A DNA stretch of 64,000 nt from DAISVY01 sp036826635 (GTDB lineage: Bacteria; Zixibacteria; MSB-5A5; GN15; FEB-12): positions 1 through 64,000 of the forward strand of contig DAISVY010000004.1 in the NCBI GenBank assembly GCA_036826635.1, read 5' to 3'. The translations under genes and the position numbers were made by a program. Shown in pieces: positions 56,530-64,000 of this stretch; position 1 is the first letter of the stretch, and every line of letters begins with the position of its first letter. The notes under the pieces were generated by a model that saw nothing but the letters and a program-made list of their open reading frames with translations, was not told the origin of the DNA and did no database searches.

Positions 56530-57018
56530 TTACGTTTCGTCGATCCTTTGTATGATATCCAGAAGATGCCGACCCAGGTATTCCCCGATCTCAAGAAAAG
56601 TCCTGTTGTATTTTTCCAGGGACTGTCCAATCGGGTCCTCGACCTCTTCCCCGACCGGGGAATTGTCCGGGAAATTTTTCAGCAAATACGTCTTCCCGAC
56701 CGCGGTCAGAGACAAATCGGTCACGGCACGATGGTGTTCCGGTGCCATGGCGAATATCAGGTCGGCCTTGTCCACCAACTCACGACTGATAGCCTGTGAC
56801 TGATGAGCGGAAAGATCAAGATCCCATATTTTCGCTGCTTCGGCGGCGTACGCCGTGGCGGGAAAACCGTCGGCCGCCGCAACACCGGCCGAGGCCACTT
56901 CCGCCTGCCCCGGGCGTTCCTTTTCCAGCAACGAGCGCAGAGCATACTCCGCCATCGGCGACCGGCAGGTATTGCCGGTACACACGAAGAGGATAAAGAA
57001 CTTGCCCTGGTCGTTCAT
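56530..57018 (-). CDS. Low-molecular-weight phosphatase, protein-arginine-phosphatase type
   Basis: A 162-residue LMW-PTP-fold enzyme. The P-loop is VCTGNTCRS with nucleophile Cys13 and Arg19, and the general-acid loop is in VEDPIGQ. Thr17 at Cys+4 is the residue that marks protein-arginine phosphatases such as B. subtilis YwlE, rather than tyrosine phosphatases. No McsB arginine kinase is in the window. It sits next to tsaC, as ywlE and ywlC do in Bacillus, which supports the assignment. Confidence 0.8.
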   Translation of the reverse strand: MNDQGKFFILFVCTGNTCRSPMAEYALRSLLEKERPGQAEVASAGVAAADGFPATAYAAEAAKIWDLDLSAHQSQAISRELVDKADLIFAMAPEHHRAVTDLSLTAVGKTYLLKNFPDNSPVGEEVEDPIGQSLEKYNRTFLEIGEYLGRHLLDIIQRIDET

Positions 57019-57019
57019 G

Positions 57020-57652
57020 TCATTGACCCAACACGTCTCTTATTTTCTCCGCGCCGATAGCTCCCTCGCGCAGAATCTTTACGGCGGCACCGGTGCAATC
57101 GACCACGGTCGAGGGTCGACCGACAAGAGACCCGCCGTCCAGATACAAATCGATGCCGTCGGCGAACTCATCGACTATTCCCTGTACGCTGTCGTGCTCC
57201 GGCCGGCCCGAAAGATTCGCCGAGGTGGCACTGAGCGCAAAATCAACCGCATTCATCAAAGCCGCTATCAAAACCGCCGATGAACACCTGAGGCCTATCT
57301 TTCCGGCCACCACACAGGGCGGCGGCCAGGTCACAAGCGAGCGAAGCACCAGCGTAAGCGGCCCGGGAAGAAACGCCGCGGACAACAATTGTGCGGCCTC
57401 GTTCAGATGTCCCAACCGCCCGATATCGGCCGGTCGTCGGACAAACAGCGAAACAGGATTAGTCAACGCCCGTTCCTTGAGCCGACAAAGCCGGTCCAGA
57501 GATTCCTGGCGGTCCGCTCTCGTCAACAAACCGTAACGAGTTTCAGTGGGGGCCACCACGAGACCGCCATGGTCAAGAACTCCGGCCGCGCGGGCTATCA
57601 CCTCGTCCGAGGGCCGATTGATATCAACGGTCAGGATCTTCAACCCGGCCAT
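57020..57652 (-). CDS. tsaC: Threonylcarbamoyl-AMP synthase (Sua5/YwlC type)
   Basis: A 210-residue YrdC-fold enzyme that makes threonylcarbamoyl-AMP from threonine, bicarbonate and ATP for the t6A modification of tRNA. The conserved PTETRYGLL segment, ALSATSANLSG and STVVDCTG mark the active site. It is the short form without a Sua5 C-terminal domain. It overlaps the SPOR gene by 29 bp at its 5' end and the arginine-phosphatase-like gene follows 1 bp after it. Confidence 0.92.
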   Translation of the reverse strand: MAGLKILTVDINRPSDEVIARAAGVLDHGGLVVAPTETRYGLLTRADRQESLDRLCRLKERALTNPVSLFVRRPADIGRLGHLNEAAQLLSAAFLPGPLTLVLRSLVTWPPPCVVAGKIGLRCSSAVLIAALMNAVDFALSATSANLSGRPEHDSVQGIVDEFADGIDLYLDGGSLVGRPSTVVDCTGAAVKILREGAIGAEKIRDVLGQ

Positions 57653-58280
57653 CGTCGGTTACCACCGTATCCTCAAGCACGGGAGAAACAGGCAGCAATA
57701 CTCCATCCGCTTCATCATAGAGAGGTGCGGCTTCCCTGACTCCCACATTGACCATCACCACCCAGGCGTTGGTATATCCCGCACCTTTGGCTTTCTGCTG
57801 ATATTCTTCAGCCGTTTCCCGGTCGGCAAAACTCCCTACCCTGACCTTGAAATACGGCACCTCATAGTCAACCACAACCGGTTGGTCGAATATCTCCTCG
57901 GCCACCCGGACAGCCTGCTGCGCCTCACCGTACAGCTTGCTGGTGAACAACTGTACGCGAAAAGCCTGATTATTGACACTGTCTACCGCCGGGGTATAGT
58001 TTTCCGGCCCGACCGACAGGCTATCTTCTTCGGTACCGACCGATTCGGTCCCAACCAGTTCCTGATGCCCGGTGATAACACCGTTGCGCGGGGATTGTAC
58101 CGGTACGACTTCCCTGTCGCGGGGTAGTTCCAGCGGATCAAAACCGCGAGCATCGACAGTTTCTTCGGTCACAGCCTCGGGGCTCTCGTCGGCGGGTGGG
58201 GCCGGGGTTCCGCAGCCTTCCCACAGACAGACAATACCGCAAACCGACAGCAGGCTACAGATAATGACGTGTTTTCTCAT
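57624..58280 (-). CDS. SPOR-domain lipoprotein
   Basis: A 218-residue protein. The N-terminal helix MRKHVIICSLLSVCGIVCLW ends in a lipobox-like WEGCG (Cys at about 23). An acidic linker rich in Glu/Pro follows, then a SPOR domain at about 110-190 (FRVQLFTSKLYGEA, YFKVRVGSFADRETA) that binds denuded peptidoglycan glycan strands. It probably acts in the periplasm near the septum or wall. The start at 58280 lies inside the manC end (26-bp overlap). Confidence 0.82.
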   Translation of the reverse strand: MRKHVIICSLLSVCGIVCLWEGCGTPAPPADESPEAVTEETVDARGFDPLELPRDREVVPVQSPRNGVITGHQELVGTESVGTEEDSLSVGPENYTPAVDSVNNQAFRVQLFTSKLYGEAQQAVRVAEEIFDQPVVVDYEVPYFKVRVGSFADRETAEEYQQKAKGAGYTNAWVVMVNVGVREAAPLYDEADGVLLPVSPVLEDTVVTDDGRVEDPDR

Positions 58281-59334
58281 TATCCCCGACTTTGGCCAGA
58301 AGATCCTTGATCTGCTCCAGCCTGGTCTTGTGAGCAACCAAAGTGATATTGGACGAACGAACGATCACCAGGTCGGAGACTCCCAGAGTCGCAATCAATC
58401 CCTCGGCGTCGTTGTATACGGTCGTCTCGAAAGTCTCCAGCGTCATCGTCTCACCGATCAGGACATTGTTGTCGCTGTCGAGTTCTTTATACCTTTCCAA
58501 CGCCCCCCAACTGCCGACATCATCCCACACGATATCCGCCTTGATCGTCAGGACATCGCGGGCTTTCTCCAGAACGGCGTAGTCAACCGATATGGAAACC
58601 GCTTTCTGGTACAACTCTTCACGAGCGGCGTCCTGTTCCGGGGTACCGATAGCCTTACGGTAAGTGGCCAGAAGCTGAGCCATCTCGGGCTGGCATTGTT
58701 CAATCGCTTTGAGTATGGTCTTGGCCGACCAAATAAACATGCCGCTGTTCCACAAATACTTGCGGCTGTAATAATACTCTTGGGCAACCACGGCTTTGGG
58801 TTTCTCGGCGAAAGTGGCCACGTGATAGACCGAGTCTTTATCCTGTTCAGAGAATGGTTCGCCGAGCTTGATGTAACCGTAGGCGGTCTCCGGTCTGGTG
58901 GGGGCAATCCCAATCGTAATCAGGTGATCTTTCGACGCCGCAATAGCACAGCCTTTCTCGATCAAGGCACAGAGTTTCTCGGCGGGACGGATCAAATGAT
59001 CGGCGGAGAGAACAACCATCACCGCCTCCGGATCATCCACGGTAAGATGCACCGCGGCCAGACCAATAGCCAGACAGGTATTGCGAGGATAAGGCTCGGT
59101 CAGAAGATTCTTACTACCGAGATATTTCGCCGAAGATAAAATAAGGTCCCGCATCGATTGTGCGGCCACAACATGAATCCGCTCCAGCGGGATAAGCGGT
59201 TTAACCCGGAGAATCGTCTCCTCCAGCATTGTCTTGTCTGAGGTTAACTTAAGAAATTGCTTGGGTTTGTCCTGACGAGACAAAGGCCAGAAACGCTCTC
59301 CCCGACCGCCGGCCAAGATTACACCATGTATCAA
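58255..59334 (-). CDS. manC: Mannose-1-phosphate guanylyltransferase
   Basis: A 359-residue GDP-mannose pyrophosphorylase. The signature LAGGRGERFWPLSRQ starts the nucleotidyltransferase fold, SADHLI carries the metal-binding Asp, and FAEKP and NSGMFIW are later motifs. It lacks the fused phosphomannose isomerase domain seen in some homologues. The start codon appears to be TTG at 59334 with GAGGG upstream. It is the first gene of the long minus-strand run and provides GDP-mannose for surface polysaccharides. Confidence 0.92.
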   Translation of the reverse strand: MIHGVILAGGRGERFWPLSRQDKPKQFLKLTSDKTMLEETILRVKPLIPLERIHVVAAQSMRDLILSSAKYLGSKNLLTEPYPRNTCLAIGLAAVHLTVDDPEAVMVVLSADHLIRPAEKLCALIEKGCAIAASKDHLITIGIAPTRPETAYGYIKLGEPFSEQDKDSVYHVATFAEKPKAVVAQEYYYSRKYLWNSGMFIWSAKTILKAIEQCQPEMAQLLATYRKAIGTPEQDAAREELYQKAVSISVDYAVLEKARDVLTIKADIVWDDVGSWGALERYKELDSDNNVLIGETMTLETFETTVYNDAEGLIATLGVSDLVIVRSSNITLVAHKTRLEQIKDLLAKVGDNEKTRHYL

Positions 59335-59452
59335 CTCGTAGCCCTCTCTGCTAAAGCTGTTAGTCTATGGATAATACGGGTTTAAACGTCCCAGTCAAGA
59401 GAAGTTTGACCCCGGCCGTCTCTCCTTGTACAGTCCTTACTAACACCGTACG

Positions 59453-59486
59453 AAAAAAAACGGAACCCTTCCCCCCGGCCTTCCGT
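59453..59486 (-). terminator. Terminator-like hairpin in the manC upstream region
   Basis: Read on the minus strand, ACGGAA and TTCCGT close a 15-nt loop, followed by eight T residues (59460-59453). It lies about 120 nt upstream of manC, so it is either an attenuator in a long leader or a barrier to readthrough from the suf side. Confidence 0.45.
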
Positions 59487-59494
59487 TATATACC

Positions 59495-59510
59495 GTAAAG
59501 AAAACTTTAC
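59495..59510. promoter_or_regulatory. Palindrome GTAAAG-N4-CTTTAC, probable Rrf2 operator
   Basis: A perfect 6-bp inverted repeat with a 4-bp spacer overlaps the -35 box of the promoter before the Rrf2 gene. Rrf2/IscR-type repressors commonly bind such sites to control their own suf or isc operon. No second copy was noticed. Confidence 0.55.
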
Positions 59511-59534
59511 ATATTTGTAATGTTTAGATATCAT
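59506..59534 (+). promoter_or_regulatory. Promoter of the Rrf2-suf operon
   Basis: TTTACA (59506-59511), a 17-nt spacer and TATCAT (59529-59534) match -35/-10 consensus at 5/6 each, the best promoter match in the window. It lies about 60 nt before the Rrf2 ATG and overlaps the palindrome at 59495-59510. Confidence 0.7.
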
Positions 59535-59590
59535 GACTGTCGGTAAAAGGAAAAACGCGTGATTCTGATAATGTATAGCGAAGGTCGCCG

Positions 59591-60082
59591 ATGAGATTGT
59601 CCGCCACTGAAAAGTATGGCCTGAGATGTCTGCTCACTTTGGCCAAACGGGGTCGGCACGAACAACTGACAATACCCGAGATCGCACAGATGGAAGGATT
59701 GTCAATACCGTACGCATCGAAGCTGCTGGCGGTTTTGCGCAAAGCTGGTCTGGTGGTTGCGGTGCGTGGTCGAAGTGGTGGTTTTACTATTGCCAGAAAG
59801 CCGGAAGAAATAACCCTCTACGAGGTTTTTCTGGCGCTGGGCGGTCCCCTGATAGATTCGCAACACTGCCAGCGCTTTGCGGGCCAGCTTGACCGTTGCG
59901 TTCACCTGAACCGATGTTCGGTACACGATACCCTGGCCTCACTGGCCGACCACATGCGCGGATTCATGATGGACACCACGCTGGATGACATGATCAACAC
60001 CGAGAGCCACCCGGCAGAAAAACGTGTCGAGGAATCATCCGGACGAAAAAGACCGAACCGGTCCCGGTTGGAACAAAAATGA
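59591..60082 (+). CDS. Rrf2-family transcriptional regulator of the suf operon
   Basis: A 163-residue winged-helix regulator. The N-terminal helix-turn-helix (LTIPEIAQMEGLSIPYASKL) is typical of Rrf2/IscR/SufR-type proteins. Three cysteines (Cys93, Cys103, Cys109; C-x9-C-x5-C) could hold an Fe-S cluster, so it probably senses iron-sulfur status. A palindrome over its own promoter suggests autoregulation, with the sufCBD genes downstream as targets. The C-terminal tail is polar and lysine/arginine-rich. Confidence 0.85.
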   Translation: MRLSATEKYGLRCLLTLAKRGRHEQLTIPEIAQMEGLSIPYASKLLAVLRKAGLVVAVRGRSGGFTIARKPEEITLYEVFLALGGPLIDSQHCQRFAGQLDRCVHLNRCSVHDTLASLADHMRGFMMDTTLDDMINTESHPAEKRVEESSGRKRPNRSRLEQK

Positions 60083-60156
60083 CTTTCCCGCGGTCGAAGG
60101 CGGATAAACGAAACAGCTATGTAACGAGACATTCAATTTAATGAGGAAACCGCACA

Positions 60157-60927
60157 ATGTCGCAGAATAAAGCTCTTTTCACATTTGATGATATCCACGT
60201 GTCCGTCGAAGGGAATGAAGTAGTCCGGGGGGTATCATTGACTATCGGGCCGGGCGAGACTCATGCCATCATGGGACCCAACGGCTCGGGCAAGTCATCC
60301 CTGTCCAACGCTCTGATGGGCCACCCGTCGTACGAGATCACCCGGGGCACGGCCGTTCTGGACGGGCGGGACCTGCTGGGCATGGAAGCTTATGAGCGTT
60401 CCCGGGCGGGGTTATTTCTGGCTTTCCAGTACCCGGTAGCCATTCCCGGGGTATCGGTGGCCAACTTCATGCGCTCGGCTCTTCAGGCTCACCGCGGTGA
60501 AGGTGCCGATATGTCGGATTTTCGCAAGTTGTTCAAAACGGAGATGAAAGCGCTCGGGGTCGACCCGGCTTTTGCCGCCCGGTATCTTAACGACGGTTTT
60601 TCCGGTGGTGAAAAGAAGCGGATCGAAATCCTGCAAATGGCCATGCTGCGCCCCCAAATGGCCATCCTGGACGAGACCGATTCCGGCCTTGATATCGACG
60701 CTCTCAAAACGGTTGCCGCAGGCATCAATCACTGTCACGATGAAACCAACGGGGTGCTTCTCGTCACACACTACCAGCGCCTGCTCAACTATGTGAAGCC
60801 CGATTTCGTTCACGTGATGATGAACGGCCGACTGGTTATGTCCGGCGGTCCGGAGCTTGCCCTCAAGCTTGAAGACCAGGGTTACGAGTGGGTGGAAGCT
60901 GAAACCGGCCGGGCCGCGGGGGTGTGA
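60157..60927 (+). CDS. sufC: Fe-S cluster assembly ATPase
   Basis: A 256-residue ABC-type ATPase. Walker A is GPNGSGKSS, the ABC signature is FSGGEKKR, and the D-loop region is ILDETDSGLD. SufC drives the SufBCD scaffold in cluster assembly. The GAGGAAA site and the 1-bp gap to sufB fix the operon. The size is normal. Confidence 0.95.
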   Translation: MSQNKALFTFDDIHVSVEGNEVVRGVSLTIGPGETHAIMGPNGSGKSSLSNALMGHPSYEITRGTAVLDGRDLLGMEAYERSRAGLFLAFQYPVAIPGVSVANFMRSALQAHRGEGADMSDFRKLFKTEMKALGVDPAFAARYLNDGFSGGEKKRIEILQMAMLRPQMAILDETDSGLDIDALKTVAAGINHCHDETNGVLLVTHYQRLLNYVKPDFVHVMMNGRLVMSGGPELALKLEDQGYEWVEAETGRAAGV

Positions 60928-60928
60928 T

Positions 60929-62359
60929 ATGACCAACGACAACAATCAAAAAGCCGATCTGGCCCGACTCAACGAAGATTATGCCACCCGCTACGGGTTT
61001 CGCGACCCCGTGGATTATTTCCACCAAGGGGCTCGCGGCATCAATCACGAAGTTGTCGAAATGATCTCACGGATGAAGAAAGAACCGGCCTGGATGGCCC
61101 AACGCCGTCATGAGGCTCTTGACATCTTCCTGTCCAAACCCACACCTCTCTGGGCCAATACAACCGCGCTCGGCAATATCGATTTCGACCGCATCTATTA
61201 TTTCATGAAACCGATTGAGCACCAGCAGACCAGTTGGGACGACGTACCGGAATATATCAAGAAGACCTTCGACAAACTCGGCATCCCGGAAGCCGAGCGT
61301 GATTTCCTCGGTGGTGTGTCCGCCCAGTACGAATCCGAAGTAGTATATCACTCGATGAAAGAAGAGCTAAAAAAACAAGGCATAATCTTTCTCGACATGG
61401 ACTCCGGCCTTCGCGAACACGAGGACATCGTAGCCAAATACTTCGGCACCATCATACCATCGACCGACAACAAGTTCGCCGCTCTCAATACGGCGGTCTG
61501 GTCCGGGGGCTCTTTCATTTATGTACCGCCCGGGGTCGACGTCAAAATACCGCTTCAGGCGTATTTCCGAATCAACGCCGAAAACATGGGGCAATTCGAA
61601 CGGACCCTGATAATCGCCGACAAGAACGCACGGGTGCATTACATAGAAGGATGTACGGCGCCGATTTACTCCTCCGATTCGCTGCATTCGGCGGTGGTGG
61701 AAGTGATCGCCATGGAAGGCGCTTCTATCCGTTACACGACGATCCAGAACTGGTCGCGCAATGTATTCAACCTGGTTACCAAACGGGCCTCGGCTCATAA
61801 AAACGCTACCGTGGAATGGGTCGATGGCAACCTTGGCTCGTGCCTGACGATGAAGTACCCCTGCATACAATTGATCGGCGAGGGAGCCCGGGGAGAAATC
61901 CTGTCGGTAGCTTTCGCCGGAACCGATCAGCATCAGGACGCAGGGGCCAAGGTGATTCACGCCGCGCCCAACACGTCGTCGCGGATAACCTCCAAATCGA
62001 TTTCGAAAGATAACGGCCGGGCGTCATATCGCGGGCTGGCCAAAGTTCACAAACAGGCCGGCGGTTCCAAGATTTCGGTGGAGTGCGACGCCCTACTGAT
62101 AGGTGAAGAAGCCCGCAGCGATACTTACCCGACCATGGAGATCGATAACGACCAGGTGCGGGTTGAACACGAAGCACGGGTTTCGAAAGTCGCCGAAGAG
62201 CAGCTCTTTTACCTGACCTCGCGCGGCTTGAATGAAGACCAGGCCCGTCTGCTGATCGTCAACGGCTTCATGGAGCCCTTCACCCGGGAGTTGCCGCTGG
62301 AATACGCGGTAGAACTCAACCGCCTGATAGAATTGGAAATGGAAAGCTCGATTGGATAA
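60929..62359 (+). CDS. sufB: Fe-S cluster assembly scaffold subunit
   Basis: A 476-residue SufB. The conserved IYVPPGVDVKIPLQAYF and EGCTAPIYSSDSLH, and the C-terminal region around EEQLFYLTSRG, match the family; the Cys in EGCTAP is the invariant scaffold cysteine. The start at 60929 directly follows the sufC stop; an in-frame start at 60857 overlaps sufC. It forms the SufBC2D complex and receives sulfur for nascent clusters. No sufS or sufE is seen before the window ends. Confidence 0.94.
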   Translation: MTNDNNQKADLARLNEDYATRYGFRDPVDYFHQGARGINHEVVEMISRMKKEPAWMAQRRHEALDIFLSKPTPLWANTTALGNIDFDRIYYFMKPIEHQQTSWDDVPEYIKKTFDKLGIPEAERDFLGGVSAQYESEVVYHSMKEELKKQGIIFLDMDSGLREHEDIVAKYFGTIIPSTDNKFAALNTAVWSGGSFIYVPPGVDVKIPLQAYFRINAENMGQFERTLIIADKNARVHYIEGCTAPIYSSDSLHSAVVEVIAMEGASIRYTTIQNWSRNVFNLVTKRASAHKNATVEWVDGNLGSCLTMKYPCIQLIGEGARGEILSVAFAGTDQHQDAGAKVIHAAPNTSSRITSKSISKDNGRASYRGLAKVHKQAGGSKISVECDALLIGEEARSDTYPTMEIDNDQVRVEHEARVSKVAEEQLFYLTSRGLNEDQARLLIVNGFMEPFTRELPLEYAVELNRLIELEMESSIG

Positions 62360-62360
62360 T

Positions 62361-63674
62361 ATGGACAACCTTAACACCGAATACCGCATTCCGGAAACCA
62401 GCCCGGAACTCGAACGCGGCCCCCGGTGGCTGCGCGAGAAAAGACACCTGGCCCGACAGAGTTTCAATGAATTGCCTCTGCCCCGCCGCGGTCTGCACCT
62501 GTGGCGTTACACCGACCCGGCCCGTTTCATGTTTGGACAGTCCCCCGCCAACACGCTCTTTTCCGACATCTTCAAACAAATCGAAACCGCCGAGCGACAG
62601 CGTGTCCACGAAGGCAGCCTGGCCGCCGTGGTATCGGACCTGGGCGGGTGCGAAATAGAAGTCGTGGCCAACCCGACCGTGAACGATTCGGGAGCGGTAA
62701 TCACCTCGCTCTCGCACGCTGTCGACACCCATCTGGACCTGGTCCGGAAATACCTGTACGAACTGGTCAACGAAGCGACAGGCAAGTTCGAAGCAATGAA
62801 CGGCGCCCTGTGGAACGATGGTCTTTTTGTCTATATCCCCGACAACATCACTATCGACCAACCGATACATCTGCTGCGCGAGGCCGGCCAGGCCGGCTCG
62901 ACACAGTACCCGCGCCTACTGGTCATAGTGGGCCGAAACGCCGAGGTAACCATAATAGACGAATACGGCGGCGGTGCGAGCGATTCCACCCGGGGACAAA
63001 CATACACCAACTCGGCGGTGGAGATATTCGGACTCGAAGACAGTCGGACTAATTACGTTTCGTTGCAACGACACGGGACAGGTACACACTCATACCTGAC
63101 GCACCGGGCCAGAATCCTTCGCGGTGCCCGCATGGTGACTATCCCTCTCGTTTTCGGGTCCCTTATCTCAAAGCAGAATTTCGGTGTTATTCTGGACGGT
63201 CCGGGGGCTCAGAGCAATATGTACGGGCTTCTCTTCGGTTCGGCGCGCCAGCACCTGGACAATCACACTCTGCACCATCACACCCACGGACAAAGCCAGT
63301 CCAATATAGATTTCAAAGTGGTCCTTCGTGATCGTGCCCTGTCAGCGTACACCGGGCTTATCCGCATAGACAAAAACGCCCGGTCGTGCGAAGCTTACCA
63401 GGAAAACCGAAATTTGCTGTTAAATACCGGGACCAAAGCGGAGACCATCCCAGAACTGGAGATTCTTAACGATGACGTCAGTTGCTCACACGGAGCGACC
63501 GTGGGCCCCATCGACCCCGAAATACTCTTCTACCTCACCAGTCGGGGCATAGCGGACGAACAAGCGGTTAGAATGATCGTCTCCGGCTTCGTGAATGGGA
63601 CACTGAACCTGGTTCCGGAAAACCTCCGACAGCGAATTTCCGATTCCGTAACCGCTCGCCTGAAAGGTATCTGA
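62361..63674 (+). CDS. sufD: Fe-S cluster assembly subunit SufD
   Basis: A 437-residue SufD, paralogous to SufB. The C-terminal region DDVSCSHGATVGPIDPE, with the conserved Cys and His, and YLTSRGIADEQA are diagnostic. The N-terminus is shorter than in SufB. It follows sufB by 1 bp with an ATG at 62361; a TTG at 62352 is less likely. It completes the SufBCD complex. Confidence 0.93.
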   Translation: MDNLNTEYRIPETSPELERGPRWLREKRHLARQSFNELPLPRRGLHLWRYTDPARFMFGQSPANTLFSDIFKQIETAERQRVHEGSLAAVVSDLGGCEIEVVANPTVNDSGAVITSLSHAVDTHLDLVRKYLYELVNEATGKFEAMNGALWNDGLFVYIPDNITIDQPIHLLREAGQAGSTQYPRLLVIVGRNAEVTIIDEYGGGASDSTRGQTYTNSAVEIFGLEDSRTNYVSLQRHGTGTHSYLTHRARILRGARMVTIPLVFGSLISKQNFGVILDGPGAQSNMYGLLFGSARQHLDNHTLHHHTHGQSQSNIDFKVVLRDRALSAYTGLIRIDKNARSCEAYQENRNLLLNTGTKAETIPELEILNDDVSCSHGATVGPIDPEILFYLTSRGIADEQAVRMIVSGFVNGTLNLVPENLRQRISDSVTARLKGI

Positions 63675-63676
63675 CA

Positions 63677-63994
63677 ATGTCCGAATACGTCAAAGTCGCT
63701 ACCGTGGAAGAAATACCGCCGGGTACGATGAAAACTTTCGAGATGGGTTTCAATCGTTTTATCGTCGCACACACCGGGGAGGTATTTTTCGCCCTGGTCG
63801 ACGAATGCAGCCACGACGGCGCCCCCATCGGCGACGGGGAATTGAAAGATCACGAAATAGTATGTCCCCGCCACGGCGCAAGGTTCGACATACGCACGGG
63901 AGAGGTAACCGCCCCGCCGGCACTGGTACCGGTGGACTGTCTTGACCTCAAAGTAAACGGTAACGATATTCTGGTCAGGCTGGAAGAAAATTGA
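63677..63994 (+). CDS. Rieske-type [2Fe-2S] ferredoxin at the end of the suf cluster
   Basis: A 105-residue Rieske ferredoxin. The cluster ligands are Cys44 and His46 (ECSHDGAP) and Cys63 and His66 (CPRHGARF). It resembles the small ferredoxins of non-haem oxygenase systems that are often encoded in suf operons, where their role is not settled. It follows sufD by 2 bp, so it is cotranscribed. The gene ends six bases before the window edge; further suf genes may lie beyond. Confidence 0.9.
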   Translation: MSEYVKVATVEEIPPGTMKTFEMGFNRFIVAHTGEVFFALVDECSHDGAPIGDGELKDHEIVCPRHGARFDIRTGEVTAPPALVPVDCLDLKVNGNDILVRLEEN

Positions 63995-64000
63995 CGGAAG

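Overview
The window looks like a chromosomal segment of a Gram-negative bacterium. It encodes outer-membrane barrels, lipoproteins with lipoboxes, a SPOR protein, a complete proton-pumping complex I and a suf iron-sulfur operon. A gingipain-type (C25) protease, an MXAN_6640-type metalloprotease with a FlgD-like tail, a bactofilin-like/BamA-like fusion and ferredoxin-based metabolism together resemble candidate phyla of the FCB group (for example Zixibacteria or relatives). That placement is inference: there is no rRNA or tRNA gene here. Genes are tightly packed, many overlap by 1-4 bp, and no gap between genes exceeds 300 bases. I saw no insertion sequence, prophage, CRISPR array, rRNA or tRNA.

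Layout. 1-6.1 kb, minus strand: a gingipain-like protease running off the left edge, a fibronectin-III lipoprotein coupled to an M24 aminopeptidase, a stand-alone citryl-CoA-lyase/citrate-synthase-like enzyme, and a lipoprotein. 6.2-13.4 kb, plus strand: one operon with its own promoter and a strong terminator, encoding a P-loop ATPase, a four-subunit 2-oxoacid:ferredoxin oxidoreductase (KorDABC), a NuoE/NuoF/NuoG-like soluble flavin module of the HydBC (bifurcating) type without a hydrogenase, and an extra ferredoxin. 13.6-24 kb, plus strand: a signalling island with a STAS/anti-sigma-kinase/PP2C partner-switching set, a Nudix hydrolase, an NtrY/NtrC-like two-component pair, an outer-membrane barrel protein, a small exported protein and a PAS histidine kinase. 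24-29.7 kb: a CLC channel, an FAD amine oxidase, a GAF-HisKA protein without an ATPase domain, and purF.

29.7-44.2 kb, minus strand: a complete 14-gene nuoA-N operon in canonical order with a recognisable promoter. 44.3-47.7 kb, minus: a phosphohistidine-phosphatase (Janus/PHPT1) homologue, a PHP protein, a UMF1-type transporter and an HD protein as one operon. 47.7-59.3 kb, minus: a long run from manC through a SPOR lipoprotein, tsaC, a protein-arginine-phosphatase-like enzyme, a DUF3108 protein, a deoxyhypusine-synthase-like protein, ftcD, a PHP phosphoesterase, a metalloprotease, an ECF S-component and a TonB-receptor-like barrel. 59.5-64 kb, plus: an Rrf2 regulator with a palindrome over its promoter, sufC, sufB, sufD and a Rieske ferredoxin.

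Working together: KorDABC plus the bifurcation-type module would link 2-oxoacid oxidation (or reductive synthesis) to both ferredoxin and NAD(H), and complex I would use the NADH. The nearby citryl-CoA-lyase-like enzyme allows, but does not prove, a reductive TCA branch. The suf operon supplies the many Fe-S clusters these complexes need. The most notable candidate system is the Kor/HydBC-like operon. Secondary ones are the PHPT1-like gene, the receptor/ECF/protease cluster and the recurrent CTTGACTT promoter element.
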